The notes: a model not told the origin generated them from the letters alone. DNA of 64,000 nt from JBBDMX01 sp040878035 (GCA_040878035.1 JBBDMX010000030.1:1-64000); one strand, 5' to 3'; positions 8,802 to 17,109 are shown, counted from the first letter of the stretch. Numbers and translations are program-made.

Positions 8802-8913
8802 GGTGTACCTCGTTGTGCGATGGAACCGGGCGCATGCCAGGAGGCGCCTGGCAGGTGTCGGGCCAATAGTTTAACGCAAAAACTTTTCGACATGGCGTCG
8901 CCGACCAACTGGC

Positions 8914-10344
8914 CTAAGCACCGATTACAAACGGGTCTTCGGCGCGGCAAAGCCAGGGCTTGAGTTCCTTGTCGATGAGGCTGCGCACGGTTTCGGGCTG
9001 CTGGGCCGCGATGTTCTGCAGTTCAAAGGGGTCGGCGATTCGGTCATAGAGATGGAGGGACACCGGCCCGGTCTGGTCGGCCAGGGGTTGGAGCTCGTTA
9101 CTTGGTTGCTCGGGTCGGCGGGAGACGATGAGCTTGTGTCGATGGGTGCGCACGCCGCGGGCGCCGGCCTTGGGCTCGTGGGGCGTGAGCCACTGGTAGA
9201 GTTGCGACGTGGGGCGCTGGCCCGCCATGCCGTCGCCGAGCATGGTCGCCGAGAGGTCCGTCCCCATGACTGTGGCGGGAATCGCCGCCGGGAGACCCAT
9301 GAGTCCCAGCAGCGTCGGGTAGATGTCCGGCGAAGCCAGCAGCAGGTCATCGATTCGCGGCGTGAGTCGGCCGGGGAACCGCGCCATGAACGGCACCTGC
9401 ATCGACGCCTCCCACCAGATGCTCTTATGGGGCGCTTCGTGGATGCCCGTGCAGTCGCCGTGGTCGGAAGTAAAGACGATCAAGGTATCGTCTGCCAGGC
9501 CCAGATCATCGATGGCGCTGACGATGCGGGCGAACTGTTCATCGACGCCGGTGACCATGGCGTAGTAGTCGCGCACGACTTTGCGGAAGTGGTCGCCCCA
9601 CTGGGTTCCGGCCGGCGGGATGTCGGGCCGGGTGCATAGCCGCTCGATGTCCAGGGCGTCATATCGTTTGCGGTAGTGTTCAGGCCGCTGGGTGTAGGGC
9701 GTGTGGGGCGGGTTCATCGACACGACCATGGCAAAGGGCGCATCGGCCTTGCGATAGCGCCCGCCGGTGTTGCGCAGGTACTCGATGGCCATGTCGGCCT
9801 CGTGCTGTGGCCCCCATTGATCGACGTAGTGGAATCCGTCGCGGGGCGCATCACCGCGCCAATACATGGGCCGCATGTGTTGGTCGTAGGTGCCGTAGGC
9901 GTACCAGAAGTCAAAGCCGTGGCGTCGGTTCGGCGGGCACCACTCGTTCCACTTGATCTGCCCGCGGTTGTTGCTGCAGTCGATGTAGGGCTCGCGTGGC
10001 GCATCGAGATGCCACTTGCCGATGTAGCCCAGGCTGTAGCCTTCATCGGCCAGCACATCCGACCAACAGCGCGTTTCGGTGGGGAGCTCGGTGTCCAGCG
10101 GCGAGTTGTTGGAGTTGCAGTTGCCCAACATGCCCGTGCGGTGAGGGTACTGGCCCGACATGAGCATGGCGCGATAGGGCGAGCAGACCGGATAGGTCGA
10201 GGCGCATTGGGAAAGCACCAGGCTCTGGCGGGCAAAGGCATCCAGATGCGGGGTATGCACCGGCTCGATGCCGACGAATCCCATGGCTGAGCCGCGCATC
10301 TGATCGGGAAAGACGAAAACGAGATTGGGGCGTCGCGCTGCCAT
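8914..10344 (-). CDS. Sulfatase, formylglycine-dependent, Cys type
   Basis: 476 residues, an ordinary length for family S1 sulfatases. The activation motif is CSPYR near residue 54 (C-x-P-x-R), where Cys becomes formylglycine. N-terminal PNLVFVFPDQMR supplies metal ligands, GKWHLD is the second signature, and TSDHGD carries later metal ligands. No signal peptide is seen on this start, which has GGGAGA 6-7 bases upstream; the protein may be cytoplasmic. The 37-bp repeat copy 1 lies 19 bp upstream of the ATG, so its native promoter has probably been replaced. It removes sulfate esters from carbohydrate; exact substrate unknown. Confidence 0.88.
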   Translation of the reverse strand: MAARRPNLVFVFPDQMRGSAMGFVGIEPVHTPHLDAFARQSLVLSQCASTYPVCSPYRAMLMSGQYPHRTGMLGNCNSNNSPLDTELPTETRCWSDVLADEGYSLGYIGKWHLDAPREPYIDCSNNRGQIKWNEWCPPNRRHGFDFWYAYGTYDQHMRPMYWRGDAPRDGFHYVDQWGPQHEADMAIEYLRNTGGRYRKADAPFAMVVSMNPPHTPYTQRPEHYRKRYDALDIERLCTRPDIPPAGTQWGDHFRKVVRDYYAMVTGVDEQFARIVSAIDDLGLADDTLIVFTSDHGDCTGIHEAPHKSIWWEASMQVPFMARFPGRLTPRIDDLLLASPDIYPTLLGLMGLPAAIPATVMGTDLSATMLGDGMAGQRPTSQLYQWLTPHEPKAGARGVRTHRHKLIVSRRPEQPSNELQPLADQTGPVSLHLYDRIADPFELQNIAAQQPETVRSLIDKELKPWLCRAEDPFVIGA

Positions 10345-10362
10345 GATGTTCTCCCGAGGTGA

Positions 10363-10392
10363 CTGATAGGAAATTTGATTTCTTGGGGGTGA
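10363..10392 (-). repeat. 37-bp junction repeat, copy 1 (30 bp match)
   Basis: The first 30 bases match the other copies exactly (plus strand CTGATAGGAAATTTGATTTC then TTGGGGGTGA); the G-rich end is missing. On the minus strand the Tat-signal stub runs into it and the sulfatase gene starts just after it. The core GAAAT-TTG-ATTTC can form a short hairpin. Confidence 0.9.
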
Positions 10393-10514
10393 TCTTTTGC
10401 TTTTGTTGATTCACTTCTGGTTATGGCAAATGCCCCCACTGATGGCAAGCAACAAGCGGCAAAGCTGGTTAATGCCGATCTTTTAATAAATTTTCTACGG
10501 GAATTTGGCCCCAT
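10393..10514 (-). pseudogene. Tat signal peptide stub of a lost exported enzyme
   Basis: Forty codons begin MGPNSRRKFIKRSALTSF, a textbook twin-arginine signal (S-R-R-K-F-I-K, then a hydrophobic stretch ending AFA). The frame then enters repeat copy 1 and reads out of frame through the sulfatase. The stub is visibly AT-rich compared with its neighbours. The missing body may have been a sulfatase or another cofactor-loaded hydrolase, but nothing of it remains here. Confidence 0.6.
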
Positions 10515-10576
10515 CTTAGCAAGGTTGGTTCATTTGAATATTTGTTGGCTAAAGTAGTACAAATCGGTTTTCCAAA

Positions 10577-10798
10577 TTACTGATAGGAAATTTGATTTCT
10601 TGGGGGTGAGGGGTTAGCGTTTTTGATGAGCAACCGGATTCCAGCCTTTGAACCTTTGGCAAGGTTCGCCTTCTTTGCTTCGAGATGGATCGCGACGGTC
10701 TTGTGTTCCTTGTCCAGCGCGACGCGCTCGACATTGAACCAGCGGTCGTGAACCAGGTTCAGCAAATCCCCAAGCTGATTGGCGCTCGTGATGGTCAT
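10577..10798 (-). CDS. Small protein, C-terminus replaced by repeat copy 2
   Basis: The native part (about 61 residues, MTITSANQLGDLLNL, later VERVALDKEHKTVAIHL) looks like a small alpha/beta protein. The last 12 residues, NPSPPRNQISYQ, are pure repeat copy 2, and the stop TAA lies immediately after the repeat. So the original 3' end has been lost. The start is 34 bp past the stop of the small gene at 10832. An alternative upstream ATG at 10831 in the same frame cannot be excluded. Function unknown. Confidence 0.5.
   Translation of the reverse strand: MTITSANQLGDLLNLVHDRWFNVERVALDKEHKTVAIHLEAKKANLAKGSKAGIRLLIKNANPSPPRNQISYQ
10580..10616 (-). repeat. 37-bp junction repeat, copy 2
   Basis: Full 37-bp copy. 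Minus strand starts TAACCCCTCACCCCCAAG and ends TTTCCTATCAG. Two of its three minus-strand frames are open (NPSPPRNQISYQ and TPHPQEIKFPIS); the third begins with a stop. It truncates the small gene at 10798. Confidence 0.95.
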
Positions 10799-10831
10799 GG
10801 AGGGAAGCCAGGAGTTCCGGGAGGGTTGCAA

Positions 10832-11065
10832 TCAATCACTCTTGAAAACGGCAAGGACACCCGGCAGCGAATTCGGTGTCAAGACTTCGAAATCTTGAAG
10901 ATGAATGTGTTCTGAAGTTCCGCCCTTCAAACGATCCGCCAGTTGTGCGCAAAAGGAGGAAAGTTTTCTGAGGCCATCTTCAGTTCCATAGATGCAAACT
11001 TCGCCGTTTTCAAAGCGGAGTTCCAAAGACTTGTCGGCAAACAGCGGCTGGACGAATTTTTTCAT
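10832..11065 (-). CDS. 77-residue protein, Imm32-like
   Basis: MKKFVQPLFADKSLELRFENG..., with a later HIHLQDFEVLTPNSLPGVL. The order (short acidic strand, GLRKL helix, HIHL, then a xLTPxSxP strand) resembles Imm32-type immunity proteins and related small orphan proteins found beside varied genes. The identification is tentative. It is complete, unlike its neighbours between the 37-bp repeats. No polymorphic toxin is seen here. Confidence 0.55.
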   Translation of the reverse strand: MKKFVQPLFADKSLELRFENGEVCIYGTEDGLRKLSSFCAQLADRLKGGTSEHIHLQDFEVLTPNSLPGVLAVFKSD

Positions 11066-11732
11066 AATAAATGTGCTTACGATTTACCATTCCCACCAAT
11101 GCGTGTGTCCCCAAGGACTGATAGGAAATTTGATTTCTTGGGGGTGAGGGGTTATCCTTCGACAGATAAATACCACCCGGAACAAAAATCGGAAAACCCT
11201 CAGTCTGGTAGGATCCTTCCCCCTTTGCTAGCAGATAGATCGGTATGTCGTAGGCTACAGACCACGCCGTTGTAGCATGCTTCTCAATACGAATGTAATC
11301 CAACATCTCCAGAATCCGTGTCTGTAGATTCGTGATGTCGCCCGGCAGGAGTTGATCCATCGAGAGGTTGATCCCGTCGTTGCCCGCGAACGTTTTCCAC
11401 GCGCTAGTCTTGTCGGTGAGGGAAGTGTCCTCGTTTCTAACAAGCTTAATGACGCGCCAGTCGTAGTTGGCCCCAAGGGCCATCTGCCACTTCACCCTGA
11501 TCCGCAGTCGGTCTCCTGGTGTGACGCCGTTCCAGGAGTAGTCACCTGTAGCGTTGGTGTAGGCGGTGTAAACGGGCGCGCCGCTCTGCCCGTCTTTCCA
11601 GATCTCAACCAGAATCACAGGGACCGGCGCCACCCCTGAGGAGTCCGTGATCTTGCCGGAGATGGTCGCGCCGAATACTGGCGTGGTCATCACGGCGATT
11701 GCCAGAAACAGGCTCAAGGGGATGCATCGCAT
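11010..11732 (-). CDS. Exported carboxypeptidase-regulatory-like protein, truncated at repeat copy 3
   Basis: ATG at 11732 has GGAG six to seven bases upstream. A signal peptide ends VFGA, followed by ATISGKITDSSG and TNATGDYSWNGVTPG, the pattern of a carboxypeptidase-regulatory-like (transthyretin-fold) domain, then a helical part ending GGIYLSKD. From there the frame reads through repeat copy 3 (NPSPPRNQISYQ) and 36 more codons of the next segment, which is the leader and start of the small gene at 11065 in another frame. Native sequence ends at 11155. It is third in a minus-strand operon with the two genes to its right. Function unknown. Confidence 0.6.
   Translation of the reverse strand: MRCIPLSLFLAIAVMTTPVFGATISGKITDSSGVAPVPVILVEIWKDGQSGAPVYTAYTNATGDYSWNGVTPGDRLRIRVKWQMALGANYDWRVIKLVRNEDTSLTDKTSAWKTFAGNDGINLSMDQLLPGDITNLQTRILEMLDYIRIEKHATTAWSVAYDIPIYLLAKGEGSYQTEGFPIFVPGGIYLSKDNPSPPRNQISYQSLGTHALVGMVNRKHIYYEKIRPAAVCRQVFGTPL
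11118..11154 (-). repeat. 37-bp junction repeat, copy 3
   Basis: Full identical 37-bp copy. It replaces the C-terminal codons of the exported protein starting at 11732 and is followed by 52 bp of leader before the small gene at 11065. Confidence 0.95.
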
Positions 11733-11747
11733 AGGGCGCTCCAATGC

Positions 11748-13115
11748 TCAGTCGAAACTGACGATCCGCGCCTGCCCACCCTCGATGACAACGATCATCG
11801 ATGTACCAGTGCGCTGTCGAACGGGTGTTCCGTCCGGGCCGGGCTTTTCGGCGTAGACGTTGCCGATTGTTACTCGGAACTGATTTGTTTGTTTTCCGGG
11901 GGCGGACTCGATCTCCATACGCGAGGTGTCGAATTTCGCGACTGTCTCCTCGCGAACGTAAAGAGCGACCAAGTCGCGGTTCTCGTCCGGTTTGGCAAAC
12001 GATGCGAGCAGGGCTTTCTGGTCGCGGGTTGCCAAAGCGTTGTAGTACGCCGTCACCAACGTCCTGACCTTGGCCTCGTCCTTGGGGAGAAGCGCCGGCA
12101 CGTCCAGAATCAAGTAGGCGTCCCCGTCGCGGAGCGTGGCCCAGAGCGTAACATGTTGGATGGGCGCTTGGTCATCTTTGTCTGTTGTGGTGGCTGGCAT
12201 ACGCAGAGTGAAATGGATTCCTACCTTCCCCGTCACAGGGTTCTTATACGATTCGATCCCCCCTTCCAACCAGGCCTCTTTCAGTTGTGTTACATCCAAT
12301 GTGGTAAGGTGCGGCTTCACGCGCTCGGGTTCATCACATAACTGTAGCAATGTCTTCGTATTGCCAGCGCGGACAGCGGCGATCCACTTATCCATCAGTC
12401 GCGCCACGGCCTTTGTTTCGCTTTCCGAGAGAATAGTCCTGGGATCCCGGATACTCAGCAGCGCATAAACGTCTTGCGTCGCCTCAAGGAACTCGCCGGC
12501 GCTTTTATAGGGGCCGACCTTACCGCCAAATACCCCAAAGACTTGCTTTACCCGCGCTGGTGCCCCGGAGAGCTTGCCCAATAACGCCAGGGTGATGCCC
12601 ATTTGATCACGAGCGGCCAATAGATCATGATCGCTAGCCAACCATGGGTGTCGTTGAAGAACTGTAGGCAAGGCTTTAGCCCGCGAGCGTTCCGCATCAC
12701 CTTCGTAGGCGCGCACGGCGTCTACGATTTGTGTTGCTGCTTTAACAAGTGGCTGCCACGCGCTCTGATCGAATTGGTCGTCGATTTTACCGATATGGAA
12801 ACAATGGCGGGCCTCGCCGACAATCCATGCTTGCGTTGCCTCTATGGCAAAGCTACAGGTGCGATGTCGCGTCTTCATCGCGTCAATATCGGTGTTTTGT
12901 GTCGGCGACACCTTGAGTTGGCTGACCCAGCGGGCAGAATCCTGGGCCGCCTCCTGGCGTGCACCATTAAGTCCAAGCCTGTCGAGTTGATCAAATGGAC
13001 TTGGCGGGATTATCGGCGGTGTTCCTGCGGCGGGCAGGACATGGCCGGTCAAGAATACTACGACCATAAGCCCTATCAATATGCGAGAATATCGCTGGTA
13101 GTCTCCTTGGCGCAT
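11748..13115 (-). CDS. Exported protein of unknown function with NTF2/SnoaL-like C-terminal part
   Basis: 455 residues. A signal peptide or anchor (ILIGLMVVVFLTGHVLPAAG) follows a basic start. The middle is helical. The C-terminal third has the feel of SnoaL/NTF2-type domains (VRTLVTAYYNALATRDQKAL, then an antiparallel strand pattern). ATG at 13115 overlaps the stop of the preceding fragment as TGATG, so the two were translationally coupled. The following gene starts 16 bases after this stop. No known enzyme motif. It is the only intact member of a three-gene operon caught between repeat copies 4 and 3. Confidence 0.6.
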   Translation of the reverse strand: MRQGDYQRYSRILIGLMVVVFLTGHVLPAAGTPPIIPPSPFDQLDRLGLNGARQEAAQDSARWVSQLKVSPTQNTDIDAMKTRHRTCSFAIEATQAWIVGEARHCFHIGKIDDQFDQSAWQPLVKAATQIVDAVRAYEGDAERSRAKALPTVLQRHPWLASDHDLLAARDQMGITLALLGKLSGAPARVKQVFGVFGGKVGPYKSAGEFLEATQDVYALLSIRDPRTILSESETKAVARLMDKWIAAVRAGNTKTLLQLCDEPERVKPHLTTLDVTQLKEAWLEGGIESYKNPVTGKVGIHFTLRMPATTTDKDDQAPIQHVTLWATLRDGDAYLILDVPALLPKDEAKVRTLVTAYYNALATRDQKALLASFAKPDENRDLVALYVREETVAKFDTSRMEIESAPGKQTNQFRVTIGNVYAEKPGPDGTPVRQRTGTSMIVVIEGGQARIVSFD

Positions 13116-13413
13116 CACCGCAACTCCACCTGGTAAGTGATCGGTTGCACGCCCGCTGTCCCCGGGTCAGCATCGGCATAGTTGCCGACGGCGTCGCGCA
13201 AATTCAACAAGATAACGTCGTACATATCGGATTCGAGCGCGTTTAGCGATGAGCGATCCACGACGAGCCGTTTGACGTGGACGGTCGGCGGATTGTGTCC
13301 GGGCCCATTACTCCGCTTGATGTCGCTGCCGCAATACTCCTTCTCGGCGCCGTTGGACTGTCGTTTCAGGACAATCCTAAGGTTGTTGTCGCTGAAGAGA
13401 CCTCCAGCCGTGA
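13115..13413 (-). pseudogene. 3' fragment of a gene beheaded at repeat copy 4
   Basis: About 98 codons (AGGLFSDNNLRIVLKRQ ... VKRLVVDRSSLNALESD ... YQVELR stop) are open from the edge of repeat copy 4 to 13115. In this frame the repeat contributes LSV and begins with a stop, and no start codon lies before SDMYD. The gene has therefore lost its N-terminus. The encoded piece looks like a beta-rich exported domain. Stop and next start overlap (TGATG). Confidence 0.6.
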
Positions 13414-13450
13414 CTGATAGGAAATTTGATTTCTTGGGGGTGAGGGGTTA
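13414..13450 (-). repeat. 37-bp junction repeat, copy 4
   Basis: Full identical 37-bp copy, 16 bp past the stop of DHFR and directly abutting the beheaded gene fragment. DHFR itself is intact, so here the junction falls just outside a gene on one side and inside one on the other. Confidence 0.95.
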
Positions 13451-13466
13451 TCAAGCATTCTTCGCA

Positions 13467-14000
13467 CTAAACGCGGGCCCGGGGCATGGGCGGCCGGACG
13501 GGGCGCTGGTAACGCTCGAACGTGAAATCATGCTCATTGCGCTCGTCCCTGGCGTGATCCTCGCTGCTAACCTTGGTCCATCCTGACCAATCGACCTCAG
13601 GAAAGCGCACATCCCCTTCGACGCCAGCGTGCACGCGCGTCAGATGCAGCGTATCGGCGATCGGCAGCGCGGCTTCATAGAGCGCCCGGCCGCCGATGAT
13701 GAACAATTCGGCTTCGCCCGCTTGTTGCGCATCGTCGATAGCCTGCATCAGATCATGAGCCACGGCGACGCCCTCGACACCTGGCGCATAGTCGGGCTGG
13801 CGCGTGATCACCACCATGCGCCGCTGCGGCAGCGCCCGGCGAATCGACTCCCACGTTCGCCGGCCCATCACCACCGTGTGCCCCGTGGTCAACGCCCGAA
13901 ACCGCTGGAGATCCGCCGACAACCGCCACGGCAGCGCCAACCCGCGCCCGATCACGCCGTTGTCTGCTACTGCCGCGATGATCGAGATACGCATGGTCAT
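13467..14000 (-). CDS. folA: Dihydrofolate reductase
   Basis: 177 residues, slightly longer than the usual 160. Conserved features in order: ISIIAAVADNGVIG, LPWRLSADLQRFRALT (with the active-site acidic residue as Asp), TVVMGRRTWESI, and the FIIGGRALYEAAL NADPH loop. It reduces dihydrofolate to tetrahydrofolate for thymidylate and purine synthesis. ATG at 14000 overlaps the stop of the HEAT-repeat gene (ATGA), so the two are coupled. thyA, the usual partner, is not present. The C-terminus has an extra PVRPPMPRARV tail. Confidence 0.92.
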   Translation of the reverse strand: MTMRISIIAAVADNGVIGRGLALPWRLSADLQRFRALTTGHTVVMGRRTWESIRRALPQRRMVVITRQPDYAPGVEGVAVAHDLMQAIDDAQQAGEAELFIIGGRALYEAALPIADTLHLTRVHAGVEGDVRFPEVDWSGWTKVSSEDHARDERNEHDFTFERYQRPVRPPMPRARV

Positions 14001-16909
14001 GGGGCGTTCTCCCCAGCAGGGACATGCGGCGCGGCGCTGCTGATCTGTGCGATGGCACTCGCCGCGGCGTCGCGCACCTCGCGACGCGAGTCGCCGTAGC
14101 GCCGCTGGATCAACAGCGGCAGCGCGGCCTGCGCCGCGGGCCCGTGGGCGCCCAGTTCTACCGCCGCCCAATAGCGTGCGCCGAACGTGTTAAGTCCATC
14201 GAAGTGACTCATCAGCTCTGTATCAGATGTATGGCGCGCGGCAATGAGAGCGTCCACCGCCGCCCAATGATCCGGCACCATACTGCGCAGCGGATCCTGA
14301 ATCAGCAGAGCTTTCCAGGCGTCATCAAGCACTTGGGTCGGCGGCGGATGCAGCCGGCCCAACCGCGCCCAGACCTCTTGATTCCGGACGTCAAACTGGA
14401 GCAGGTACTGGACTTCCTCGACCCTTTCCGGCTCGTGCGCTTCGATCTGCCGCAACGCCTGAATCGCCAAGGTGCGCTGAGTCAAGTTCTTCTCGGTGAC
14501 CAACAGCACACGCAAAGCGTTCACCGCGTCCTGCTGCTTTCCACCGGCGGCGAGAGCAGCCAGCGCCTTGATGGCATAGCTCTTGGTCTCCCAGGTATTC
14601 GAGGAATCCTTGGGCAGCGCACTGATGCGCTGGAGCAAACTCGCCACCTCCCTCGTCGCCGCCTCGTCGCGCGGTCCCATCTGGCTAAGCGCATGGAGCG
14701 CATCTCTTGCTCGGGGGTCAGCAAGGTCCAGGTGCTCCAGGAGCAGGGGCAGGACATCATGACCCGCCGGTCCAAGGCGCGCCAGTGTCCGCATGGCGAC
14801 CCAACGGCGATCGGGCTTCTGTTGCGGATCACGTGCAAGCGCCAGCAGCAGCGGCGCTGCCGGCGCAGCGTCGGGGCCCAGGCTCGCCAGCGCGTCGCAA
14901 GCCTGGTACCAGCGGGACCACGACTCGCTTTGCAGTTGCGCCAGCAATAGCGGCACGGTCTTATCCGCCGGCGGCTTGAGCCGCGCCAGTTGCCGCGCCG
15001 GCGGCAGGTCGTACCAGCGATCCGCCGCCAGGTCGTCCAGCAGCGCCTGGATCACGCGAGCGTTGGCGGGATCGTGTTGCGCCAGCAAGCCCAGCCAGAA
15101 ATCGGCGGCCTGGCTGGGGTTGCCCTTGGACCAATCATGCGCCGGCTCTTCCAGCAGTTGCTCGCGCGCCCGCAGCCACTGCCGTTCCGCCAAGTCAATG
15201 ACCCGCTGATCGCCGGGTCCCACCGCTGCCAGCGCGGTACGCACCGAATCGCGCTCCTGGGGTTCGATGGCCCCGCCTTGATCCGGATCGATGGCCGCCA
15301 GCAGCCGTGGCACGGCATCGCTTGCCAACGGGCCAAGCCGTACCAGAAGGCGGTGTGCCAACTGGGCAATCTCCCGACGATGGCCGGGTTCGATGGTCCC
15401 CGTGGGCGGCGGAGGCAGCACGGCATCGGGCGGTGTGACGAGTAACGCCGCCAGCGCATCCGACGCCGAGACGGCGTCCCGGCCCCATGTGCCTAACAGA
15501 TAGATCAGCCAGCGCATGTGGTTGACCTGAGCCTTGTCATCTTCAGAATAACCCTGACGCGCCAGTTCAATACGTTGGGAGGTATCGATGGTCCGCCCCG
15601 GTGCCGTAGCGGACTTGCGCGTCGCCGGCAGTTGCTGAAGATGCGCGATCACTGGCTGCAAAGCCTGATCCGCCGTCGGCGCCAGCGACACCAGCGCGAC
15701 CGCCGCATTGAGCGACACGTACAGGTCCGCATCATCCATCGCTTTGACTAGCGCCGGCACGACGCCGGCGGGCGGCGCTGGACGCAACTGCCCCAGGCTG
15801 TAGACGGCCACTTCGCGTACCGCCGCCTCCGCGTCGGCGCTCGCCAGACGAATCAAGTCCGGTGCGACCGCCGCCGCCATCGCCGGCCAGATTTCGGCGA
15901 TGCGGCCCAGCATCACGCAGGCATTGAGCCGGTCCCAAGGTTCGCTGGATGAGAGCAAAGGTTGGATCGCGGGAATGGCCGCCGGGCCCAGACGGATCAC
16001 CGCCAGCATGTCGGGGCGCAAGGGTTCACCAAAAGCGCCATCTTCAGGCACGTTGCCCCACGTGTCATTCCACGGTCGGTACCCGCCGGCCTGATAGTGG
16101 CCGTAGCCCCGCGGGCTTTTGTAGAAGCTCTTGCGCCAATAGGGGTCGACAATCGACTCCATGAGCATGGGCAACCAAGTGGCGTCCGGATGCTCAGCGG
16201 CGGCTTGCCGCAAGGACTGGCGATGGGCATAGACCAGGTCGTTCTGCGGCCAGATGTTGACGGCGTACCAATGGCCGCCCAATGCACGCGGGTCTTTCAA
16301 GGGGAGGCCGGGGTGGAAGTGTGAACGCGGGGCGGCGTGCGGCATATAGAGCATCAGCACCGCATCGCCACGTGTCGGCACGGGCGGCGGCAGCACGAAC
16401 GCGGCATAGTCCGGCCCGGCGACGATCGTCGTGGCGCCGAACACACCCAAGCGCCGGTCGGCATGCGTGTAGGCCGGGGGCTGCGCCATTAGGCGTTGGG
16501 CCATGCGATCCATTGCCGGCCGTGAGATCAGCACCACCATCAGGAAGGGTACGCCCAGCCCCAGCAGCGCCCAGTTGATCGCCCCAATCATCGGCGGCAC
16601 GACCCAGCGCCAGCGGCGCAGCGGCACCAGGTCCGCCGGCGGATGGTAGTACATGATGATCGCCCGGCGCACCACCCAAACCATCAGCCAGGCCAGGCCC
16701 AACACCGCCCAAGCGCCCTTCATATAGCCCCGCTGGTCATCGGTGATGCCGGTGGGTGCGCTGGCCAGATAGAAATGGATCACCGCGATCAGCAGGGCGG
16801 CGGCGCTCAGCTCGCGTAACCCCGCCGCACGCAGGATCCAGCGCCGCCAGGCTTTGAGGGGACTACTGATAGGAAATTTGATTTCTTGGGGGTGAGGGGT
16901 TAAATACAT
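13997..16909 (-). CDS. Large membrane-anchored HEAT-repeat protein, N-terminus fused to repeat copy 5
   Basis: 970-codon frame. The first 15 residues (MYLTPHPQEIKFPIS) come from the neighbouring segment and repeat copy 5; native sequence starts at about SPLKAWRRWIL. Three hydrophobic segments follow (AALLIAVIHFYLA, AWAVLGLAWLMVWVV, INWALLGLGVPFLMVVLI), then a soluble domain and about 600 residues of HEAT-type repeats such as AVREVAVYSLGQLRPA and RDALHALSQMGPRD. Likely a scaffold at the membrane. It is coupled to folA by a 4-bp overlap. The fusion supplies a start codon in frame, so a product could still be made. A fragment resembling its LMLYMPH region recurs at 17026-17109. Confidence 0.75.
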   Translation of the reverse strand: MYLTPHPQEIKFPISSPLKAWRRWILRAAGLRELSAAALLIAVIHFYLASAPTGITDDQRGYMKGAWAVLGLAWLMVWVVRRAIIMYYHPPADLVPLRRWRWVVPPMIGAINWALLGLGVPFLMVVLISRPAMDRMAQRLMAQPPAYTHADRRLGVFGATTIVAGPDYAAFVLPPPVPTRGDAVLMLYMPHAAPRSHFHPGLPLKDPRALGGHWYAVNIWPQNDLVYAHRQSLRQAAAEHPDATWLPMLMESIVDPYWRKSFYKSPRGYGHYQAGGYRPWNDTWGNVPEDGAFGEPLRPDMLAVIRLGPAAIPAIQPLLSSSEPWDRLNACVMLGRIAEIWPAMAAAVAPDLIRLASADAEAAVREVAVYSLGQLRPAPPAGVVPALVKAMDDADLYVSLNAAVALVSLAPTADQALQPVIAHLQQLPATRKSATAPGRTIDTSQRIELARQGYSEDDKAQVNHMRWLIYLLGTWGRDAVSASDALAALLVTPPDAVLPPPPTGTIEPGHRREIAQLAHRLLVRLGPLASDAVPRLLAAIDPDQGGAIEPQERDSVRTALAAVGPGDQRVIDLAERQWLRAREQLLEEPAHDWSKGNPSQAADFWLGLLAQHDPANARVIQALLDDLAADRWYDLPPARQLARLKPPADKTVPLLLAQLQSESWSRWYQACDALASLGPDAAPAAPLLLALARDPQQKPDRRWVAMRTLARLGPAGHDVLPLLLEHLDLADPRARDALHALSQMGPRDEAATREVASLLQRISALPKDSSNTWETKSYAIKALAALAAGGKQQDAVNALRVLLVTEKNLTQRTLAIQALRQIEAHEPERVEEVQYLLQFDVRNQEVWARLGRLHPPPTQVLDDAWKALLIQDPLRSMVPDHWAAVDALIAARHTSDTELMSHFDGLNTFGARYWAAVELGAHGPAAQAALPLLIQRRYGDSRREVRDAAASAIAQISSAAPHVPAGENAP
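16866..16902 (-). repeat. 37-bp junction repeat, copy 5
   Basis: Full identical 37-bp copy, only 207 bp from copy 6. It ends one gene fragment (frame NPSPPRNQISYQ, stop TAG immediately after) and forms the N-terminus of the HEAT-repeat protein in another frame (TPHPQEIKFPIS). Confidence 0.95.
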
Positions 16910-17020
16910 CAGGATTTACCGGGGATATTGCCAGGCCCATACCACCAATATTAACCGAAGGAAGACCATTCATGATCTTATCCCAGGTTTTGTCGATTTG
17001 TAGACTGCCGACTCGGGTCC
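16903..17020 (-). pseudogene. Gene fragment, possibly DUF1877-like, cut by repeat copy 5
   Basis: The frame SLQIDKTWDKIMNGLPSVNI, followed by a glycine-rich stretch, is open into repeat copy 5. The 'DKxWDxI' pattern recalls DUF1877 (YfbM-like) proteins, but the piece is under 40 residues and has no start codon, so the assignment is weak. Base composition is more AT-rich than the HEAT gene beside it. Confidence 0.35.
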
Positions 17021-17109
17021 GCCTCCTATTTTGGTGAATACATGACGTCTTCTCTGTTCGGATGTGGCATATAGAACATCAGGATTCCGCGGATCAAGAA
17101 CCACATTAA
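17021..17109 (-). pseudogene. Fragment resembling part of the HEAT-repeat protein
   Basis: Directly after repeat copy 6 the minus strand reads WFLIRGILMFYMPHPNREDVMYSPK and stops, here split as WFLIRGILMFYMPH and PNREDVMYSPK. The core ILMFYMPH parallels VLMLYMPH in the HEAT gene (about residue 180), and the DNA is similar around 17056-17090 and 16332-16365. It looks like a diverged paralogue fragment. Only about 25 codons survive. Confidence 0.45.
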
